64,000 bases of DNA from Colwellia marinimaniae. GTDB lineage: Bacteria; Pseudomonadota; Gammaproteobacteria; Enterobacterales; Alteromonadaceae. Shown in pieces: positions 36,279 to 46,823 of this stretch. The stretch lies in assembly GCF_002207865.1 (NCBI RefSeq), contig NZ_BDQM01000015.1, positions 26,104-90,103 on the forward strand, given 5' to 3'. The translations under genes and the position numbers were made by a program. The notes beneath the pieces were generated by a model, which did no database searches, was not told the DNA's origin, and saw only the letters and a list, made by a program, of their open reading frames with translations. The first letter of the stretch is position 1; the number at the start of each line of letters is the position of its first letter.

Positions 36279-36746
36279 TTACTCGTCAAAATTCGGTAAT
36301 ATGCCACTGCGGCTATGCTCAAAAACCAGTGATGTTTCTACCGTTGTTACTTCTTCGCGAGAAGTAATATTTTTGAAAACAAATTGACGTAAATGCTCAC
36401 TATCTTTTACTGACATATGAATGTAGTAGTCATAGCTACCACCCATATGGTATAAATTTAATATTTCAGGGTACATTAATAAATCATCGCGTAGGCTATT
36501 AACAATTTCTTCTGAATAGGGTTGCAAACGAATAGCGGCAATGGCCTCTATATTACCGCCAATAGTTTTTAAGTTAACATCGATAAATGCCCCCTTTATA
36601 ACGCCACTTTGTTTTAAGCGCTTTACTCGCTCTAAACACGTTGAGGGCGCAATACCTATTTGGGCTGCAAGTTCTTTATTGGTAATATCTGCATCATCAT
36701 AAAGTATGGTTAATACTTGTAAATCGATGCTATCAAGCTTTTTCAT
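36279..36746 (-). CDS. Lrp/AsnC-family transcriptional regulator
   Basis: 155 residues. N-terminal winged helix (LDSIDLQVLTILYDDADITNKELAAQIG, then PSTCLERVKRLKQSGVI) followed by a RAM/AsnC ligand-binding domain (EAIAAIRLQP, NLYHMGGSYDYYIHM). Usually binds amino acids and forms octamers. No dedicated target gene adjoins it (nhaA is divergent), so the effector is unknown. Confidence 0.92.
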   Translation of the reverse strand: MKKLDSIDLQVLTILYDDADITNKELAAQIGIAPSTCLERVKRLKQSGVIKGAFIDVNLKTIGGNIEAIAAIRLQPYSEEIVNSLRDDLLMYPEILNLYHMGGSYDYYIHMSVKDSEHLRQFVFKNITSREEVTTVETSLVFEHSRSGILPNFDE

Positions 36747-37029
36747 TAGTCACCTGTAAATTTAATAGCGCTACTTTAGTTAAATATTACACTTAATGGT
36801 GGTAGTGAGACTAGTGTAATATAGTAGTAATTTGAATTTTTGACGTTAAAAGTGAAAGTATCCGAATTATTTTTATATTTAAGCCGATATTCTGCTGTTA
36901 TAACGTGATAAAATTGTTACAAACTTTCACAATGATAATGTTTGCCAGTACCTGCCATTGTGACATATTATGACATAATACTATGGATATCTTTTCCTCC
37001 TCAATAGCATAAGCAAAAAAAGGACAACT

Positions 37030-38199
37030 ATGCCAATTTCTACCATTGATACATTTCTGAAAAAAGAATCTGCCAGCGGCATTATATTAATGTTCGCTGC
37101 AGTTTTTGCCATGATCTTAGCCAACTCTCCATGGGCTCATTGGTATGCTTTATTACTTGATGTACCCGTTGTTGTTTCCGTAGGAAAACTTGAAATTGCT
37201 AAACCTTTATTACTTTGGATTAATGATGGTTTAATGGCGTTGTTTTTCTTTCTCATCGGCTTGGAATTAAAACGTGAATTCTTAGAAGGGGATTTATCAC
37301 AGCCAGGACAAATTACTTTACCTGCCGTTGGCGCGTTAGGTGGTATGGCAATACCCGCATTATGTTATGTGGCATTGAACTATGATAACCCGAATGCGAT
37401 AAATGGTTGGGCTATTCCAACCGCTACGGATATAGCTTTTGCTCTAGGTATTTTAGCGATTATTGGCTCGAAAGTACCGTTACAGTTAAAAGTGTTTTTA
37501 ACCTCGTTGGCTATTTTTGATGATTTAGGTGCGATTGTGATCATTGCCCTGTTTTATACTGAGCAATTATCTATGTTGTCTTTAGTGATAGCAGCCGCGA
37601 TGTTAACGATTTTATTTACCCTGAATCGTTATAACATTACCAGTACCTCGCCTTATATCTTTATTGGCGTGATTTTGTGGATCGCCGTGTTAAAATCGGG
37701 CGTGCATGCAACCTTAGCCGGTGTTGCGTTAGCCTTTTTTATTCCGATGAAAGGTAAGGGTGATGAACCGTCACCCCTTAAATCGTTAGAGGAAAACTTA
37801 CATACCACCATTGCTTTTGTGGTCTTGCCTATTTTTGCTTTTGCCAATGCGGGTATCAGTTTTGCAGGTGTTGGACTAGAGCAAATTACATCACCGGTAC
37901 CACTGGGTATTATTTTAGGTTTAGTGGTTGGTAAGCAAGTTGGTGTCTTTGGTTTTTGTTTTATTGCCATTAAATTAGGTTTTGCCAAATTACCAACCAA
38001 TGTTAACTGGAAATTATTGTACGGTGTCTCGCTACTCTGTGGTGTTGGTTTTACCATGAGCTTATTCATCGGTTCATTGGCCTTCGAGCAAAGCGCTAAC
38101 TCGCCAATTTTCCAAGATAGATTAGGTATTGTCATCGGCTCACTTATTTCCGGTATTATCGGTTACTTTGTTATTAAGAGCGCGGTGAAAAAATTATAA
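37030..38199 (+). CDS. nhaA: NhaA sodium/proton antiporter
   Basis: A 389-residue, 12-helix antiporter. The ion-binding aspartates lie in SLAIFDDLGAIVIIA (equivalent to E. coli D163/D164), with NDGLMALFFFLIGLELKREF near the start and the unwound-helix region ATDIAFALGILA. Exchanges Na+ for H+ across the inner membrane, useful for salt and alkaline pH tolerance in a marine cell. A monocistronic unit with a terminator. Confidence 0.97.
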   Translation: MPISTIDTFLKKESASGIILMFAAVFAMILANSPWAHWYALLLDVPVVVSVGKLEIAKPLLLWINDGLMALFFFLIGLELKREFLEGDLSQPGQITLPAVGALGGMAIPALCYVALNYDNPNAINGWAIPTATDIAFALGILAIIGSKVPLQLKVFLTSLAIFDDLGAIVIIALFYTEQLSMLSLVIAAAMLTILFTLNRYNITSTSPYIFIGVILWIAVLKSGVHATLAGVALAFFIPMKGKGDEPSPLKSLEENLHTTIAFVVLPIFAFANAGISFAGVGLEQITSPVPLGIILGLVVGKQVGVFGFCFIAIKLGFAKLPTNVNWKLLYGVSLLCGVGFTMSLFIGSLAFEQSANSPIFQDRLGIVIGSLISGIIGYFVIKSAVKKL

Positions 38200-38228
38200 A
38201 TAGCGGTGTTCACTTGCGTAAATAATTA

Positions 38229-38258
38229 AAAATGGCGATGGTATCATCGTCATTTTTC
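38229..38258 (+). terminator. Terminator after nhaA
   Basis: AAAATGGCGATG pairs with CATCGTCATTTT (one G-T pair) around GTAT and runs into T residues. Confidence 0.82.
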
Positions 38259-38299
38259 GTTACAATAGCCGGTAATAATTTCAGTAAATAAACGTCGTC

Positions 38300-38833
38300 A
38301 TGCTGCAGCACAATTACCAAGATCTCATCGCTCTATTCGAGCAAGTTTTTTTTCAGCAATATAATACTCGCTTAATCAAAGGTGCTGATGAACCTTTGTA
38401 TGCACCTGCTGATGAAAACTGTGCTTACCATCAGATAATCTTTGCCCACGGCTATTATGCTAGCGCTTTTCATGAGATTGCTCATTGGTGCCATGCGGGG
38501 GAGAAAAGGCGTTTATTAGAAGATTTTGGTTATTGGTATATCCCCGATGGGCGTGATCAAGCGCAGCAGCTTAAATTTGAACAAGTAGAAATAAAACCAC
38601 AGGCAATAGAGTGGGCGTTTTGTGTTGCCGTAGGGAAAAAATTTGATGTCTCGGTAGATAACTTATCTGGCACGGGCAATACTGACCGTATTGCCTTTAA
38701 ACTGGCTGTTTATCAGCAAGTGGCAAGGTATTTAAGCTCAGGCTTCCCCCACGATGCACAATTATATATCGCAGCGCTGGCTGATTTTTATCAAACGCCA
38801 TTACCATTAACTCGAGCGCACTTTGCGCTGTAG
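38300..38833 (+). CDS. epmC: Elongation factor P hydroxylase
   Basis: 177 residues of the EpmC/YfcM family, which hydroxylates the beta-lysylated lysine of elongation factor P. The metal motif FHEIAHW lies near residue 60, preceded by IIFAHGYYASAF and followed by DFGYWYIPDGRDQAQQ; all are conserved family stretches. It starts the epmC / NAD-kinase-like / yfcL series; the next gene begins 17 bp after its stop. Confidence 0.93.
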   Translation: MLQHNYQDLIALFEQVFFQQYNTRLIKGADEPLYAPADENCAYHQIIFAHGYYASAFHEIAHWCHAGEKRRLLEDFGYWYIPDGRDQAQQLKFEQVEIKPQAIEWAFCVAVGKKFDVSVDNLSGTGNTDRIAFKLAVYQQVARYLSSGFPHDAQLYIAALADFYQTPLPLTRAHFAL

Positions 38834-38850
38834 CATTGAACAGAGAAAAA

Positions 38851-40014
38851 ATGACAACATTTAAACTTGGCTTTATCATTAATCCCATTGCTGGTATAGG
38901 TGGTAGTGTTGCCCTTAAGGGCAGTGATGGTATGGCGATGCATGCGTTAGCACTTGGCGCAAAACCGCAAGCGAATGCCAGAGCAAAATTGGCTCTGGAA
39001 ATATTATTACCTTATCAAGATGAAATTGTCATCTACACCGCTAATGAGCAAATGGGGGAACACTGTGCCCGTGAGCTAGGTTTTAACGTAGAAGTACTTT
39101 ATCAAGCAAAACATAAACACACACAAAGCGATGATAGTCAGTTAGCCGCACAAGCTTTACTCGCCCATGGCGTAGATATTATTTTATTTGCTGGTGGTGA
39201 TGGCACCGCCCGAGATATAGCCAATGTGGTCACCAACGATGATGATTATCAGCAAGTGCCGGTGTTAGGCATTCCGGCAGGTTGCAAAATTCATTCGGGT
39301 GTTTATGCCATTACCCCTAAAGCTGCCGGTCGCGTTATTGAATTAATGGTCACCAAAGAATTAGTTACCTTAACGACCGGTGATGTTATGGATATAGACG
39401 AAAATTTATTTAGACAAGGTATAGTCAAAGCCAAGCGCTATAGTGAGATGAAAATTCCCTGTGAACTTCGTTATGTCCAAGCGGTTAAATCCGGCGGTAA
39501 AGAAAGTGATGAATTTGTGCTGCAAGATATTGCCGCCACTGTTATCGAAGAAATGGCTGATTATGAAAACCGACAATTTATCATCGGCTCTGGCTCAACG
39601 ACTGCTTTCTTAATGAGTGAGTTGAGTCTTGATAACACCTTACTTGGTGTCGATATTGTCTGTGAGCAGTCACTTATTGCCGCCGATGTCACTGAAACTG
39701 AACTCTATCAAGCTATCACTGATTTTCAAGGTATCAGCAAGCTGGTCATTACCTTAATTGGCGGCCAGGGGCATGTATTTGGTCGCGGTAACCAGCAATT
39801 AAGCCCTCGTATTATTCGTTTTATTTTAGCGCAGCCTGGGGGCCGTGATAATATTATTATTATCGCCACCAAAACTAAACTAGCGGCCTTGGCTAATAGA
39901 CCATTGATTAGCGATACCGGCGATAGCGAACTAGATCAACAGCTATCGGGTTTTATGCAGATAACCACAGGCTATAAAGATCAAGTGCTGTATCCACTTG
40001 CTAGTCCTCAGTAA
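38851..40014 (+). CDS. ATP-NAD kinase-family protein (NAD kinase-like)
   Basis: 387 residues from ATG 38851; the frame is open back to TTG 38836. It starts LGFIINPIAGIGGSVALKGSDG and has a GGDGTARDI catalytic-type loop, PAGCKIHSGVYA and a C-terminal IGSGSTTAFLM. The fold belongs to the NAD kinase/diacylglycerol kinase superfamily. A canonical nadK is present at 30575, so this paralogue may have another substrate, which is not known. Confidence 0.85.
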   Translation: MTTFKLGFIINPIAGIGGSVALKGSDGMAMHALALGAKPQANARAKLALEILLPYQDEIVIYTANEQMGEHCARELGFNVEVLYQAKHKHTQSDDSQLAAQALLAHGVDIILFAGGDGTARDIANVVTNDDDYQQVPVLGIPAGCKIHSGVYAITPKAAGRVIELMVTKELVTLTTGDVMDIDENLFRQGIVKAKRYSEMKIPCELRYVQAVKSGGKESDEFVLQDIAATVIEEMADYENRQFIIGSGSTTAFLMSELSLDNTLLGVDIVCEQSLIAADVTETELYQAITDFQGISKLVITLIGGQGHVFGRGNQQLSPRIIRFILAQPGGRDNIIIIATKTKLAALANRPLISDTGDSELDQQLSGFMQITTGYKDQVLYPLASPQ

Positions 40015-40065
40015 AAGATACTAAGTAACCCAAACTCATAACTTAACATTTTTAAAGTGATTTAC

Positions 40066-40377
40066 ATGTCAAACAATTCAAAAAATTCAAACATTGCAAG
40101 TAACCTGCTAACTAGTGTTGCTGATTTTTATCAGTATTTAGATGGTTTATTCGATCTAGATGATACTGATAGTGATACCTTATTTGCGGGCGGTTACTTG
40201 CGCGGACTGCTTTCTTTAGTCGCGACCAAATTTGGCGATGAGAGCCAAGTTATTTCGAGCGCTCTGATTGAAGAGGTAAATGAAAAAATTACTCAAGCTA
40301 AAACTGAGCTATCGCCACAAGATCACGCCATAGTGACGAACTTTTGGCTGGAGAGTCAACAGCGGTTCTCGCTTTAG
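40066..40377 (+). CDS. yfcL: YfcL-family protein
   Basis: A 103-residue small soluble helical protein from ATG 40066 (or GTG 40057). FYQYLDGLFDLDDTDSDTLFAGGYLRG is the family signature. The gene is linked to epmC and mnmC in many gammaproteobacteria, as here, and is convergent with mnmC. Function unknown. Confidence 0.85.
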   Translation: MSNNSKNSNIASNLLTSVADFYQYLDGLFDLDDTDSDTLFAGGYLRGLLSLVATKFGDESQVISSALIEEVNEKITQAKTELSPQDHAIVTNFWLESQQRFSL

Positions 40378-40425
40378 CTGACTATCCATAATATCAAATA
40401 CGACACTATTGCCATTAGTATTAAC

Positions 40426-42489
40426 TTACGCAGGGATTTTTCTTTTAATTATATCCCTGATGATAAAGCGGTTCGGGCTTAAGTTAAATAACTTGCTGTT
40501 ATCCATGGGATAGGGGGTATTACATAACTCTGCTGTTAAAATATCGGCCGCTAACGGCGCTGAGCATAAACCTCTGGCACCAAGGCCTAGTAATACATAG
40601 AGGTTATCTATACAGGGTGCAGGTTGGCTATATTTCCAATTTTTATCCTTGGCTAAATGAGGGTAAGCTTTTATATGTTCGCTGATATTGGGTACTGCGC
40701 CAACGAGGGGCAGGTGGTCTTGCGACATACAGCGTAACCTTGCCTTACTTGATGCAATATCTTGCTCTTGCCAATTAATGGTCGCGGATAACTCGGGTAA
40801 ACACTTAGCTAACATCGTTAGATTATAACTATCGTCAGCTTTATTGGTGTTGATATTGGTATCATTTTTCTGAAACGTTGCGCCTATGCAGTGGATACCG
40901 TTATTTTCGGGCGTTAAATAACCTTTATGACAAATAACGGTCGATAGTTTCTTTATCTTACTATTACTTGCCATATTCGTGACTTGACCACGAGTAGCGG
41001 TCAGCGGTAGCGCCTGTAGTTGTTCAATTTCAATGGCATCAGCGCCTCCGCATATTACCAAAACACTGGCGTTAAATTCCCCTTGCTTACTCGATAAGCA
41101 CCATGAGCTGTTACTTTCCCCTTTAGTGCTCACATCTGCAGTAGCGCTAGCAACTTGTCGTATTTTGGTGATATGGGTATCGGTCACTATATCTAAAAGG
41201 TTACTTGCTTTAGCTGCATTAAAAATTTGTTTAACTAAGTGCTGCGGTGACAGCCAACCAGCACTTGGCATAAACAGACCGCCATAAGGTAGGTCTATAT
41301 TGGCAAGCTTGCTGGCCTGCTTGGCATTGACGCCATGGATAAGCTTTTTAGGCCAAGTATTTAGCTGTTCAAATGCTTGTTGCCTTTTAGTTAAGGCTTC
41401 TTTATAAGAGACTTCCAATAAACCACACCACTGATGGGGGAAGGAAAAACCTTGCTCAGTAATTTCATGGTATAGCGCTTTAGCACGCCAGAAGGCTTGC
41501 TGATAAAAAGAACTGATATCATCGGCTTGTTGGTGCAGTAAAGGGTATAAAGCGGCAATAGCATTACTAGAGGCGCCTTGGGCCAGAGCGCTATCTTTAC
41601 AATACAAGGTAACTCTTATGCCTTGTTTTGTTAGTGCATAAGCCGCACAGGCTGAAGCGATGCCGCCGCCGATAATACTGACATGTTGAGGCTTGGTAAT
41701 ACGTGGTCTTAATTGATAACCTTTATTTGTTAAGGGGTTACTTTGCCTGACAGCGTAAAACATGGCTCTATTTTCACCTGCACCAGCTTGATTTTCAAAG
41801 CGAAAGCCGATTTCGTGCAACTGTTTTGGTGAAAAGTCCGCTAGGGGCATAGTGGTAAGTGTTGCTTGCTCTTTTGCCAGTCGACCAATTTGGCCGACTA
41901 GGGCTTTGCTGTACAGGTCAGGATTTGTTTTTGCAGAAAATTCAGCTAAATACCAAGCATCGACTAAGCCTTGTTGGCCACATTTTAGTGAAGATAAAGC
42001 TTCGGCTGCCTCATCAAATATCAGGGTTAAACGCACTTGGCCATTTAAAAAACTTGCCTGAAAATCTTGCTGGAATTGTTCAACAGCACAATCCGGGTAA
42101 CTATTAGTGAGTGCTAACGCTAGTTCCTCTAGTTGCGGAAATTTAGCTAAAGCCTGGATAAGTTGCTCTTTTGAGCGTGGATACTGCTCAACACTAATAA
42201 AATGCAAAGGAGCAAGTGGGCTCGATGAATGTAGTTGCGCTTTTTGGTACGCCTGTAAGGTTAATAAAAAATTTAAGCCAGTAGCAAAGCCTATTTCAGC
42301 TACAGTAAAAGTTTGCTTAGCCGTTTGTAAACGACGTTTTATTTGATTTTTTTGAATGAAAATCGAATCACATTGCCGATAAGCTGACTCACTATCAAAA
42401 TAAAAGGCATCAAAACGCTGGGAATAGGGAGTAGCATCTTCTTGATAGGATAATTTACTGCTTTTATATGTTTTATCTGGTTTTTTCAT
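40426..42489 (-). CDS. mnmC: MnmC, bifunctional tRNA wobble-uridine modification enzyme
   Basis: 687 residues. The N-terminal ~250 residues form an SAM methyltransferase ([29 protein letters not shown]). The C-terminal part is an FAD-dependent oxidase with the dinucleotide motif [17 protein letters not shown] and a C-terminal [16 protein letters not shown]. It converts cmnm5(s2)U34 to mnm5(s2)U34 after MnmEG. Length matches E. coli MnmC (668). Confidence 0.95.
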   Translation of the reverse strand: MKKPDKTYKSSKLSYQEDATPYSQRFDAFYFDSESAYRQCDSIFIQKNQIKRRLQTAKQTFTVAEIGFATGLNFLLTLQAYQKAQLHSSSPLAPLHFISVEQYPRSKEQLIQALAKFPQLEELALALTNSYPDCAVEQFQQDFQASFLNGQVRLTLIFDEAAEALSSLKCGQQGLVDAWYLAEFSAKTNPDLYSKALVGQIGRLAKEQATLTTMPLADFSPKQLHEIGFRFENQAGAGENRAMFYAVRQSNPLTNKGYQLRPRITKPQHVSIIGGGIASACAAYALTKQGIRVTLYCKDSALAQGASSNAIAALYPLLHQQADDISSFYQQAFWRAKALYHEITEQGFSFPHQWCGLLEVSYKEALTKRQQAFEQLNTWPKKLIHGVNAKQASKLANIDLPYGGLFMPSAGWLSPQHLVKQIFNAAKASNLLDIVTDTHITKIRQVASATADVSTKGESNSSWCLSSKQGEFNASVLVICGGADAIEIEQLQALPLTATRGQVTNMASNSKIKKLSTVICHKGYLTPENNGIHCIGATFQKNDTNINTNKADDSYNLTMLAKCLPELSATINWQEQDIASSKARLRCMSQDHLPLVGAVPNISEHIKAYPHLAKDKNWKYSQPAPCIDNLYVLLGLGARGLCSAPLAADILTAELCNTPYPMDNSKLFNLSPNRFIIRDIIKRKIPA

Positions 42490-42635
42490 GAAAAATTCTT
42501 TTGCTTAAGTGATAAAAGTAGTACATATTTAGCTTAGAGTACCTTATCTATTTTACCTGACATATTGATTCTAATCAGAAAGTAATAACAGATAGTTAAA
42601 ATGTCATAGATATATTAGAATGGATATTATATTAT

Positions 42636-42653
42636 AGTGTACAAGTGTACGCT
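42636..42653. promoter_or_regulatory. FabR-like palindrome upstream of fabB
   Basis: AGTGTACAAGTGTACGCT is an 18-bp palindrome with one mismatched pair (arms AGTGTACA and TGTACGCT). Its sequence closely resembles FabR operators before fabA/fabB in enterobacteria, which tune unsaturated fatty-acid synthesis. The FabR gene itself is not in the window. Confidence 0.6.
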
Positions 42654-42746
42654 GGTTTATGTTGCCATGAGCAACTAGTAATACCAGTTCGACGGCTATT
42701 ACGAGTATAATAGCGCAAAATTTTATAATTATAGATGGTTAGTTAA

Positions 42747-43958
42747 ATGAAACGTGTCGTAATAACAGGCTTAGGTATTGTCTCAAGTATTGGTAATAAT
42801 GCTGATGAAGTATTGGCCTCATTAAAAGCTGGTAAGTCAGGTATCACTTACTCGGATAGTTTTGCTGAGCAAGGCTTGAAAAGTAATGTTTGGGGAAAAC
42901 CTGATCTGGTGATTAAAGAACATATCGACCGTAAAGCGGTACGTTTTATGGGTGATGCGGCAGGTTATGCTTATATAGCTATGGAACAAGCGATTAAAGA
43001 TGCCAAATTAACCGAAGAACAAATCTCCAATGTACGTACGGGTATTGTTGCCGGTTCAGGTGGTGCATCATCAGAGAATATTGTTGCCTCAACAGATACC
43101 CTGCGTACCCGTGGTATTCGTCGCGTTGGTCCTTATGCCGTGCCTAAAACTATGGGCAGTACTGTTTCAGCTTGTTTAGCCACTCCCTTTAAAATTAAAG
43201 GTGTTAACTACTCAATTAGCTCTGCTTGTGCAACCAGTGCTCACTGTATTGGTAACGCGATGGAATTAATCCAATTAGGCAAACAAGATATTGTTTTTGC
43301 AGGTGGTGGTGAAGAAGTTCATTGGTCACTAGCGATGATGTTTGATGGAATGGGCGCATTATCAGCAGGTCGTAATGACACACCTGAATTAGCATCTCGT
43401 ACCTATGATGCTGACCGTGACGGTTTTGTTATTTCTGGTGGCGGCGGTATGGTTGTTGTTGAAGAACTTGAACATGCTCTTGCCCGTGGCGCACATATTT
43501 ATGCTGAACTTGTTGGTTATGGTGCAACTTCTGATGGCTATGACATGGTCGCACCTAGTGGTGAAGGCGCAGTGCGTTGTATGAAACAAGCAATGCAAGG
43601 TGTGGAAGGTAAAATTGATTACTTAAATACTCATGGCACTTCAACGCCTGTTGGCGATGTTAAAGAATTAGGCGCTATTCAAGAATTATTTGGTGATGAT
43701 TCACCGGCAATTAGTGCAACTAAAGCAATGACAGGTCATGCTCTTGGTGCTGCTGGTGTTCACGAAGCTATTTACTCAATTTTAATGATGGAGCATAGCT
43801 TTGTCGCACCATCAATCAATATTGATAATTTAGATGAAAAAGCTCATGGCTTAGATATAGTGACTGAAAAGCGAGATGTTGAACTAAATCTCATTATGTC
43901 TAACAGCTTCGGTTTCGGTGGAACTAATGCCACCTTGGTGATGAAAAAATATAAATAG
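42747..43958 (+). CDS. fabB: Beta-ketoacyl-ACP synthase I
   Basis: A 403-residue condensing enzyme. Active-site Cys is in [12 protein letters not shown]. The two histidines are in [12 protein letters not shown] and [12 protein letters not shown], and the C terminus has [14 protein letters not shown]. It elongates fatty acids and is needed for unsaturated chains, which matter for membrane fluidity in the cold. Monocistronic with a FabR-like site upstream and a terminator downstream. Confidence 0.97.
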   Translation: MKRVVITGLGIVSSIGNNADEVLASLKAGKSGITYSDSFAEQGLKSNVWGKPDLVIKEHIDRKAVRFMGDAAGYAYIAMEQAIKDAKLTEEQISNVRTGIVAGSGGASSENIVASTDTLRTRGIRRVGPYAVPKTMGSTVSACLATPFKIKGVNYSISSACATSAHCIGNAMELIQLGKQDIVFAGGGEEVHWSLAMMFDGMGALSAGRNDTPELASRTYDADRDGFVISGGGGMVVVEELEHALARGAHIYAELVGYGATSDGYDMVAPSGEGAVRCMKQAMQGVEGKIDYLNTHGTSTPVGDVKELGAIQELFGDDSPAISATKAMTGHALGAAGVHEAIYSILMMEHSFVAPSINIDNLDEKAHGLDIVTEKRDVELNLIMSNSFGFGGTNATLVMKKYK

Positions 43959-44006
43959 CTTTATATTGCAGTAGTAAAGCTGCTCACTTGCTACGTAATT
44001 TAAAAT

Positions 44007-44041
44007 AAACCATGTTAAGCGCCTGCTTGATGTGGTTTTTT
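44007..44041 (+). terminator. Terminator after fabB
   Basis: AAACCATGTTAAGC (44007-44020) pairs with GCTTGATGTGGTTT (44025-44038), with several G-T pairs, around GCCT and is followed by T residues. Confidence 0.75.
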
Positions 44042-44161
44042 ATTTGTACAATAGCTTAATCTAGCTTTATCTAGATGAATATTCTTGGCTTACCTAGCGC
44101 TTAATAGCTAAATTAGCGTATAATTGTGCACATTAATGCCATTAGCCAGTTAGTTCAAGCC

Positions 44162-45373
44162 ATGAAAATATTTTTTGATGAAAATATGCCCTTTGCCCAA
44201 GAGTTTTTTAGTGAACTCTGTCACCTTAATAGGGGTCATAATGGCGACGAGCTGGGGGAATTAATCCCTTTTTCTGGACGAACATTAACCGCAGAGCAAG
44301 TTGCCGATGCTGATGTCCTACTCGTGCGTTCGATTACCCAAGTTAATGAGCAGTTACTTCACCTTAACGATAAACTCTCTTTTGTTGGTAGCGCCACCAT
44401 AGGCACAGATCATATTGATCAGCATTATCTAGCAAAACGCAACATACCCTTCCATTCAGCGCCAGGCTGTAATGCTATTTCGGTGGCTGAATATGTATTA
44501 AGTGCCTTAGTGGTGTTAGCTGAACGTTATCTACTTGATTTATCGTCATTAACCGTTGGTATCGTTGGTGGCGGCAATACCGGCAGCCGTTTAAGTGAGA
44601 AGCTACTGGCCTTGGGTATTGAACATAAAATATGTGACCCCTTGCTAGCAGAAAAACAGGCAGAAAATCAGCGTCAACAGCAAGGGCAAGGTAAGCGTAT
44701 TGACCGTACAGATAAAAGAAAATATGTATCACTGGCGGAAGTATTAGCTTGTGATGTGATCTCTTTACATGTGCCTAAAATTGTTGGTGGCGCACACCCA
44801 ACATTTCAATTATTAAATGAAGAAAATCTTGCTCAGTTGCGCGATGAGCAAATATTAATTAGTGCTTGTCGTGGGGATGTGATTGATAACCATGCCTTAC
44901 TAGCGCTTAAACAGGCTGGTCATGGGCTGAAAATTGTGCTCGATGTATGGCAAGGAGAGCCAGACGTCCTTGAGGCCTTAATTCCTTATACTGAAATAGC
45001 CACGGCACACATTGCTGGTTATAGCTTAGAAGGAAAAGCTCGTGGCAGCGAAATGCTCTATCAGGCATTATGTCAACAGCTTAAAATTGAGCCAAAATAT
45101 CAATTAGCCAATTTTTTACCGCCAGCAAGTATTCCAGCAATTGAAATAAATGAAGATTTTAGCCAAATACTACTAAACCAGTTAGTTAAAATGGTTTACG
45201 ATGTCAGGCGAGACGATGCAATATTTCGTCAACAATTATTCACTCAAGGTTTCGATAGTTTACGGAAAAACTACCCCGTTCGCAGGGAGTTTTCCGCGGT
45301 TACTGTAACCTTGTCACCCAATACCGATAGTGATGTGCCACATCGCTTAGGTTTTAGTAAAACGTCCAACTAG
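44162..45373 (+). CDS. pdxB: Erythronate-4-phosphate dehydrogenase
   Basis: 403 residues from ATG 44162 (MKIFFDENMPFAQEFF); an upstream GTG at 44126 is in frame but lacks support. It is a D-2-hydroxyacid dehydrogenase: VGIVGGGNTGSRL nucleotide motif, SACRGDVIDNHAL and the ATAHIAGYSLEGK His region. The C-terminal PdxB dimerisation domain is present. It performs the second step of pyridoxal phosphate synthesis. Insertions rich in Gln/Arg (QRQQQGQGKR) lie after the Rossmann core. 10 bp before asd. Confidence 0.93.
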   Translation: MKIFFDENMPFAQEFFSELCHLNRGHNGDELGELIPFSGRTLTAEQVADADVLLVRSITQVNEQLLHLNDKLSFVGSATIGTDHIDQHYLAKRNIPFHSAPGCNAISVAEYVLSALVVLAERYLLDLSSLTVGIVGGGNTGSRLSEKLLALGIEHKICDPLLAEKQAENQRQQQGQGKRIDRTDKRKYVSLAEVLACDVISLHVPKIVGGAHPTFQLLNEENLAQLRDEQILISACRGDVIDNHALLALKQAGHGLKIVLDVWQGEPDVLEALIPYTEIATAHIAGYSLEGKARGSEMLYQALCQQLKIEPKYQLANFLPPASIPAIEINEDFSQILLNQLVKMVYDVRRDDAIFRQQLFTQGFDSLRKNYPVRREFSAVTVTLSPNTDSDVPHRLGFSKTSN

Positions 45374-45383
45374 AGAGAGAATC

Positions 45384-46403
45384 ATGGCACAGAAATTTGA
45401 TGTATGTATACTTGGCGCAACAGGATTAGTTGGCAAAACAATTATGGAAATCTTGGAAGAAAGAGATTTCCCCATTAATAAACTCTACCCATTAGCAAGT
45501 GCTCGCTCTGCGGGTGAGATCATTGAGTTCAAAGGTGAAAGTATTGAAGTGCTTGACGCTGAACATTTTGATTGGAGCCTAGCACAAATTGGCTTCTTCT
45601 CAGCGGGCGGCGCTACTTCTGCTAAATTTGCGCCTATAGCGGGTGAAGCCGGTTGTATTGTTATCGATAATACCTCTGAGTTCCGTTACGATGCAGATAT
45701 TCCTCTTATTGTGCCTGAAGTTAATCCAGAAGCCTTAGTGGATTACCGTAATCGCAATATCATTGCTAATCCTAATTGTTCAACCATTCAAATGATGGTG
45801 GCGTTAAAGCCTATTTATGATGCCGTTGGTATTAGCCGGATAAATGTTTGTACCTATCAATCGGTATCTGGTGGTGGTAAAGAGTCTATGGATGAATTAG
45901 CGAAACAAACCGCTGATTTATTAAGTGGCAAGCCAGTGAAAAGTAAAAACTTTTCTCGCCAAATCGCTTTTAATGTTATTCCACAAATTGATGTCTTCTT
46001 AGAAAATGGTTACACCAAAGAAGAAATGAAGATGGTTTGGGAAACTAAGAAAATACTCGGTGATGAAAACGTTTTAGTTAATCCTACCGCAGTGCGTGTT
46101 CCGGTATTTTTTGGTCATGGCGAAGCCCTGCACATTGAAACTAATTCTCCTATTTCCGCAGAAGAAGTTAAAGACTTGTTAGAGAAAGCTCCCGGTGTCG
46201 TTCTTTGTCGTAATGATGAAGATTTTCCAACCCAAATTAGTGATGCTAGTGGTAAAGATGGAACTTATGTTGGTCGTATTCGTGAAGATATCAGCCACAA
46301 TTGCGGCATAAATATGTGGGTTGTTGCCGATAATGTCCGCAAAGGGGCGGCAACGAATAGTGTACAAATTGCTGAGTTATTGGTAAAAGATTATTTAAGC
46401 TAG
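45384..46403 (+). CDS. asd: Aspartate-semialdehyde dehydrogenase
   Basis: 339 residues; reduces aspartyl phosphate to aspartate semialdehyde for Lys, Thr, Met and diaminopimelate synthesis. NADP loop LGATGLVGKTI; catalytic Cys in NPNCSTIQMM; conserved PTAVRVPVFFGHGEALHIET. The catalytic Cys separates it from inactive Usg homologues, which often sit in this same pdxB-asd-truA neighbourhood. Probably co-transcribed with pdxB; a strong terminator follows. Confidence 0.93.
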   Translation: MAQKFDVCILGATGLVGKTIMEILEERDFPINKLYPLASARSAGEIIEFKGESIEVLDAEHFDWSLAQIGFFSAGGATSAKFAPIAGEAGCIVIDNTSEFRYDADIPLIVPEVNPEALVDYRNRNIIANPNCSTIQMMVALKPIYDAVGISRINVCTYQSVSGGGKESMDELAKQTADLLSGKPVKSKNFSRQIAFNVIPQIDVFLENGYTKEEMKMVWETKKILGDENVLVNPTAVRVPVFFGHGEALHIETNSPISAEEVKDLLEKAPGVVLCRNDEDFPTQISDASGKDGTYVGRIREDISHNCGINMWVVADNVRKGAATNSVQIAELLVKDYLS

Positions 46404-46464
46404 TGACTTAAGGTTGTTAACTAAGATAAATTAAGTTAACAAAAGTTAAGTACACTCAACCAAT

Positions 46465-46509
46465 AAAACTCGTCGTTCATTATAGCCATTAATGAACGAC
46501 GAGTTTTTT
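46465..46509 (+). terminator. Strong terminator after asd
   Basis: An 18-bp perfect stem runs from AAAACTCGTCGTTCATTA (46465-46482) to its complement (46490-46507), then T residues. The remaining 46510-46823 gap holds the fimV leader and shows no ORF. Confidence 0.95.
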
Positions 46510-46823
46510 CGCTTAAGCCAGCTAATCCCTTTAGATAAAAGTATTGCTCAGGGCAATGCTGTCATCGTTAAAGCCTGTAACTAAGTATTAACCAAGCCAT
46601 ATTTTTTGGAACTTTGTTTACCGGACAGTTACAAAAACAGAAGACTTATTGAGTGAATTTGCTATTATCTTGTTAGTTAATGCTTTTTTGGAATAAAGAT
46701 TGCATTTTATCTGTTAGATAAGCTTTACTAGGTAAAAGGTGAAGTAATGCGGTGTTTTTTTGGCGCAAAATATAATAGTGCCCATAAGATAAAATAGTTA
46801 AATTAGCTTAATTAGGAATCCTG

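Noticed and set aside
36115..36387. 90-codon plus-strand ORF after dnaJ
   Set aside because: It lies within the inverted-repeat element and runs into the antisense of the Lrp-type gene; no ribosome-binding site.
45384..46403. Usg-type inactive homologue instead of asd
   Set aside because: The catalytic Cys in NPNCST is present, so it is called aspartate-semialdehyde dehydrogenase.
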